The notes below the pieces were generated by a model that had not been told where the DNA came from, did no database searches, and worked only from the letters and a program-made list of their open reading frames with translations. The translations under genes and the position numbers were made by a program. Shown piece after piece: positions 60,689-64,000 of a stretch of DNA of 64,000 nt (position 1 is its first letter; every line of letters begins with the position of its first letter). The DNA comes from JAWKTV01 sp041398905 (lineage in GTDB: Bacteria > Planctomycetota > Planctomycetia > Planctomycetales > Planctomycetaceae), in the NCBI GenBank assembly GCA_041398905.1, contig JAWKTV010000013.1, positions 62,001 through 126,000 on the forward strand, written 5' to 3'.

Positions 60689-62320
60689 CTACGGGACACC
60701 GATCAGCTCCACGTCGACGAACTTGCCCGTACCCATGTTGGCCCCGCCCACGATGACGAGATGCGCGGCGTCGACGGGCAACATGCGATGGAAGAAGCGG
60801 GCGGTGGGCAGCAGCCCGGCGTGCTCCCAGGATTGACCGTCTTCGCTCAGACGCAGCAGGTCTCCGTTGATGGTGCTGACGTACAGCCGATCACCAGCGG
60901 CGAAGGCGGACGAGCCGAAGCCGGTCAGTTGCGATTCGCCGAGCAGTTCCGGCCCCTCGGTCCAGTCGCCCGCGGCCGGATCGAAGATCGCGACCTGCTT
61001 CGTCGGCCCACCTTCGGACTGCATCCCGCCGATCGCGTACAGCTTGCCGCCGAACGCCGCGACCGACAAGGCCCGCCGCTGGAACGGCGGAGACGGGATC
61101 GCCTCCCACTTCGGGTCAGCAGTCGAGAGATCGAGCTTCCAGGCGGTGGTGTGCCACACGCTGTCGACCTCACCCTGCATCGACCAGCCACCGACGACAT
61201 AGATCGAGTTCCCAAGCACCGCGGCGTCGAACGAGGAGCGGGGTTCGGGGAGCGGCGGCAGGTCGGTCCAGGTGTTCGACTGCAGATCGAACATCGCGGC
61301 ATCGGCCTGTGACCAGAGGTCGTGCTTTTCTCCTTCGGCGTTCTTCGCGGTGAAGCCGCCGAGTCGGTAGAGCTTGCCCTGATGCGCAACGAGCGCCAAC
61401 CCCTGCAGCGGCGGGCCTTCCGCCAGCGACTTCCATTCGCCGCTCCCATCGAGCGACAGGCTCAGCAGTTCGTGCCCCTGATCCTTCATCGCGTACGAAT
61501 GTGCTTCGCCGGTGTGGCCGCCGTAAATGTAAAGTCGTCCGTTGTCGACGATGCCGCCGAAGCTGGTGACGGCCTGTGCCAGCGGCGCGAGGTGCTGGAA
61601 CGATGTCGGGGTCGCCGGTACGTTCAGGCCAATTGTGGAATAGTGCCGCGTCTCCGGGTACGCCTCGCCATCCAACTCGCCGGCCATTGCCTCCACATAC
61701 CGGGCGCGAATCGAATAGACGCCCGCGGCATCGAACGGAAAACGCACCTGACCGTTCGCGTCCGTGGCGGCCTCGGCAGCACTCTTCGGGCTAGCGAGGA
61801 CGACCTGTGCTCCCTCGACGGGCTCGCCATTGAAGCGGACCACGATCTGAAGTTGCCCGTCTTCGATGGATGGCACGACATCGAGTTTGAGCTGCTTGGC
61901 AGCACTGATCGCCGACCATGCGTCGTGACCAAGGGCCGGCCCGGACTTCGCGTAATACTGCAGGCGGAACTTCGCATCACCCCGGTCGAGCACCCCCAGA
62001 TCATGGGCCGCCACGAACAAGGCGGAACTCGCTTTGTCACCCTGCGGCGTGGCCACCAGTGAATCACCGTCGCGAGCGGTCACGAGCTCCACCGGCTCGC
62101 CCTTGGCCGAGAGCTGCCACACCTTCAGGCCCGCCAATCGGTCCAGCAGCGCCGGATCGTCCGGCGAGGCATCCTCACCGAAGTACACCTGAACCTGCGG
62201 CGCACCCGTCTCGGACGGTTCCGGCAGCAGCCAGATGAAGTGGGCGTCAGCGACAGTGGCGGTGGACAACATCACGAGGCTCGCCAGCAGCATCCTCGAC
62301 CGGGAAACGATTCTCAACAT
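60689..62320 (-). CDS. Exported DUF4198-like domain fused to a kelch propeller
   Basis: I take ATG 62320 (MLRIVSRSRMLLASLVMLSTATVADA, a signal peptide), giving 543 residues. The mature N-terminus HFIWLLPEP with VQVYFGEDASPDD matches the DUF4198 group of periplasmic proteins linked to metal uptake. A carboxypeptidase-regulatory-like beta domain follows (VVPSIEDGQLQIVVRFNGEPVEGAQVVLASP). From about residue 250 there are six kelch blades (LYIYGGHTGEA, LYRLGGFTAK, IYVVGGWSM, LYAIGGMQS, LVIVGGANMG). The mixture is unusual. It is followed upstream by a lipoprotein and the DUF1559 protein on the same strand, possibly one unit. Confidence 0.75.
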   Translation of the reverse strand: MLRIVSRSRMLLASLVMLSTATVADAHFIWLLPEPSETGAPQVQVYFGEDASPDDPALLDRLAGLKVWQLSAKGEPVELVTARDGDSLVATPQGDKASSALFVAAHDLGVLDRGDAKFRLQYYAKSGPALGHDAWSAISAAKQLKLDVVPSIEDGQLQIVVRFNGEPVEGAQVVLASPKSAAEAATDANGQVRFPFDAAGVYSIRARYVEAMAGELDGEAYPETRHYSTIGLNVPATPTSFQHLAPLAQAVTSFGGIVDNGRLYIYGGHTGEAHSYAMKDQGHELLSLSLDGSGEWKSLAEGPPLQGLALVAHQGKLYRLGGFTAKNAEGEKHDLWSQADAAMFDLQSNTWTDLPPLPEPRSSFDAAVLGNSIYVVGGWSMQGEVDSVWHTTAWKLDLSTADPKWEAIPSPPFQRRALSVAAFGGKLYAIGGMQSEGGPTKQVAIFDPAAGDWTEGPELLGESQLTGFGSSAFAAGDRLYVSTINGDLLRLSEDGQSWEHAGLLPTARFFHRMLPVDAAHLVIVGGANMGTGKFVDVELIGVP

Positions 62321-62433
62321 GGCAGTATCCTTGAGTGACTGAACTGTGATCAACTCCAGCGTCCGACACCGGACATTCTTCGGGGGTGCGGTCAGTATGT
62401 TGACCGCGAATTGACTTGATCGCATCGCGACGC

Positions 62434-62904
62434 TTACTTCTTGGACTCCAGCTCGAAGTGAAACCGATTCACCTGCGAGCTGTCATCCTTGCTCGGGTCC
62501 GCGACGACCGAGGCCGTCAGGTTTGATCGCAAGCGAAACTTCGCCGGCAGATCGACCGCCTCCGCGCTCACTTTGCCGCCGGGGGTGGCGGCCCGCTTCT
62601 GCTCAAACTCTTCGAGTTCCAGCAGCTCCGGTTGAATTTCGACCCCGTTCAAGCCGGCCAGGGGACCGAAGTCGGCGGGGATATCGTAGAAACCTCCTTC
62701 GATCAGGCCGGTGGCCCGCACCTTCGTGTCGCCATCGAGATTGGTGAAGACGAGGCGCGCCCGCGAGACCGCGAGGCCATCCAGCCGTACGGTGCCGCGG
62801 ACGCGGTAACGCTCACCCCGTTCATCGAACTCGCCACCTCCGCCACAACCTGATGCGGTCGTGAGCAGGGCGACAATGGTCGTTAGTGCCATCAACTTCC
62901 ACAT
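62434..62904 (-). CDS. Lipoprotein with carboxypeptidase-regulatory-like domain
   Basis: This is 156 residues with a lipoprotein signal (TTASGCGGGGEF, lipobox Cys at about residue 20). The rest is a beta-sandwich-like segment starting YRVRGTVRLDGLAVSRARLVFTN, typical of planctomycete lipoproteins of the pattern G.V...G.P...A.V.F. It lies between the DUF1559 gene (upstream) and the DUF4198-kelch fusion (downstream), all leftward, a triplet often seen in planctomycetes. Confidence 0.75.
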   Translation of the reverse strand: MWKLMALTTIVALLTTASGCGGGGEFDERGERYRVRGTVRLDGLAVSRARLVFTNLDGDTKVRATGLIEGGFYDIPADFGPLAGLNGVEIQPELLELEEFEQKRAATPGGKVSAEAVDLPAKFRLRSNLTASVVADPSKDDSSQVNRFHFELESKK

Positions 62905-63000
62905 GGATGCCCCTCCTGTTCGCGCCAGAGAAATGATGAACCGAATGCGGTGGACGACCGCTCGCCGGGGTCAACCGGCGAGCGGTGCTTGTCCACTTCA

Positions 63001-63876
<876 letters not shown>

Positions 63877-64000
63877 GGCAGTCTCCTGTCGAGGGATCTT
63901 GCGATCGCGATCGGCACTCACCCGATGGAGCAAGGCGTCGCGATCTGGTACCACGGAGCGGCGGGCAGACGTTGCGTCGCCGCTGCAATCACACGTGGTC

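Overview
The window is GC-rich, gene-dense bacterial chromosome that most likely comes from a member of the Planctomycetota. The evidence is the gene set: a DUF1559 pseudopilin-like protein (63001-63876), a large membrane-bound-dehydrogenase-type protein with a C-terminal CxxCH haem site (31594-35269), two Tat-exported or soluble Gfo/Idh/MocA oxidoreductases, two PQQ-type and two kelch-type propeller proteins, a glucuronoyl-esterase-like hydrolase and many exported proteins of unknown function. No rRNA, tRNA or CRISPR array was seen.

Layout. 1-6750 holds two very large, translationally coupled exported membrane proteins of unknown function. 7710-12053 has an orphan LuxR-type regulator and a tadA-tadB-tadC pilus core. 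12322-17569 carries metF, a kelch mutarotase-like protein, a zinc-ribbon membrane protein, ruvA and a PQQ propeller. 17662-19313 is a retron: a promoter, a structured msr-msd RNA and a retron reverse transcriptase. 19386-31336 has a two-TM protein, lptB, an endonuclease/exonuclease/phosphatase protein, a CE15-like esterase, a thioredoxin, an HlyD-like adaptor, a second PQQ propeller, a MoxR ATPase, a metallopeptidase, a serine hydrolase and a STAS protein. 31594-45059 has the cytochrome-like protein, a TGS-domain GTPase, an SDR reductase, a degenerate sulfatase-fold protein, a DUF21 protein, a 634-residue exported protein and prfC. 45446-64000 has leuD, pyrF, a dynamin-like GTPase, oxidoreductases, a sigma-54-type activator, a leucyl aminopeptidase, an RCK_C protein, a LolD-like ATPase, a DUF4198-kelch fusion, a lipoprotein and the DUF1559 protein.

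The most interesting element is the retron. About 145 bases upstream of the reverse transcriptase, on its strand, lies a 156-nt segment bounded by a 20-bp a1/a2 pairing (two G-U pairs, no mismatch). It contains a G directly after a1, two short msr-like hairpins (one with a UUCG loop) and a long msd-like hairpin. A plausible promoter places the transcript start at the first base of a1, and an upstream hairpin plus T-rich run separates it from the preceding gene. No obvious effector gene is adjacent, so it looks like a stand-alone retron whose reverse transcriptase has a roughly 95-residue N-terminal extension.

A second general feature is that more than twenty apparent frameshifts break at least a dozen otherwise well-conserved genes. 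Several sit where a run of five G appears as four, or where a GCGCGC run seems to have lost or gained a GC unit. I read these mainly as residual sequencing errors rather than gene decay, and give the joined coordinates for the affected genes.
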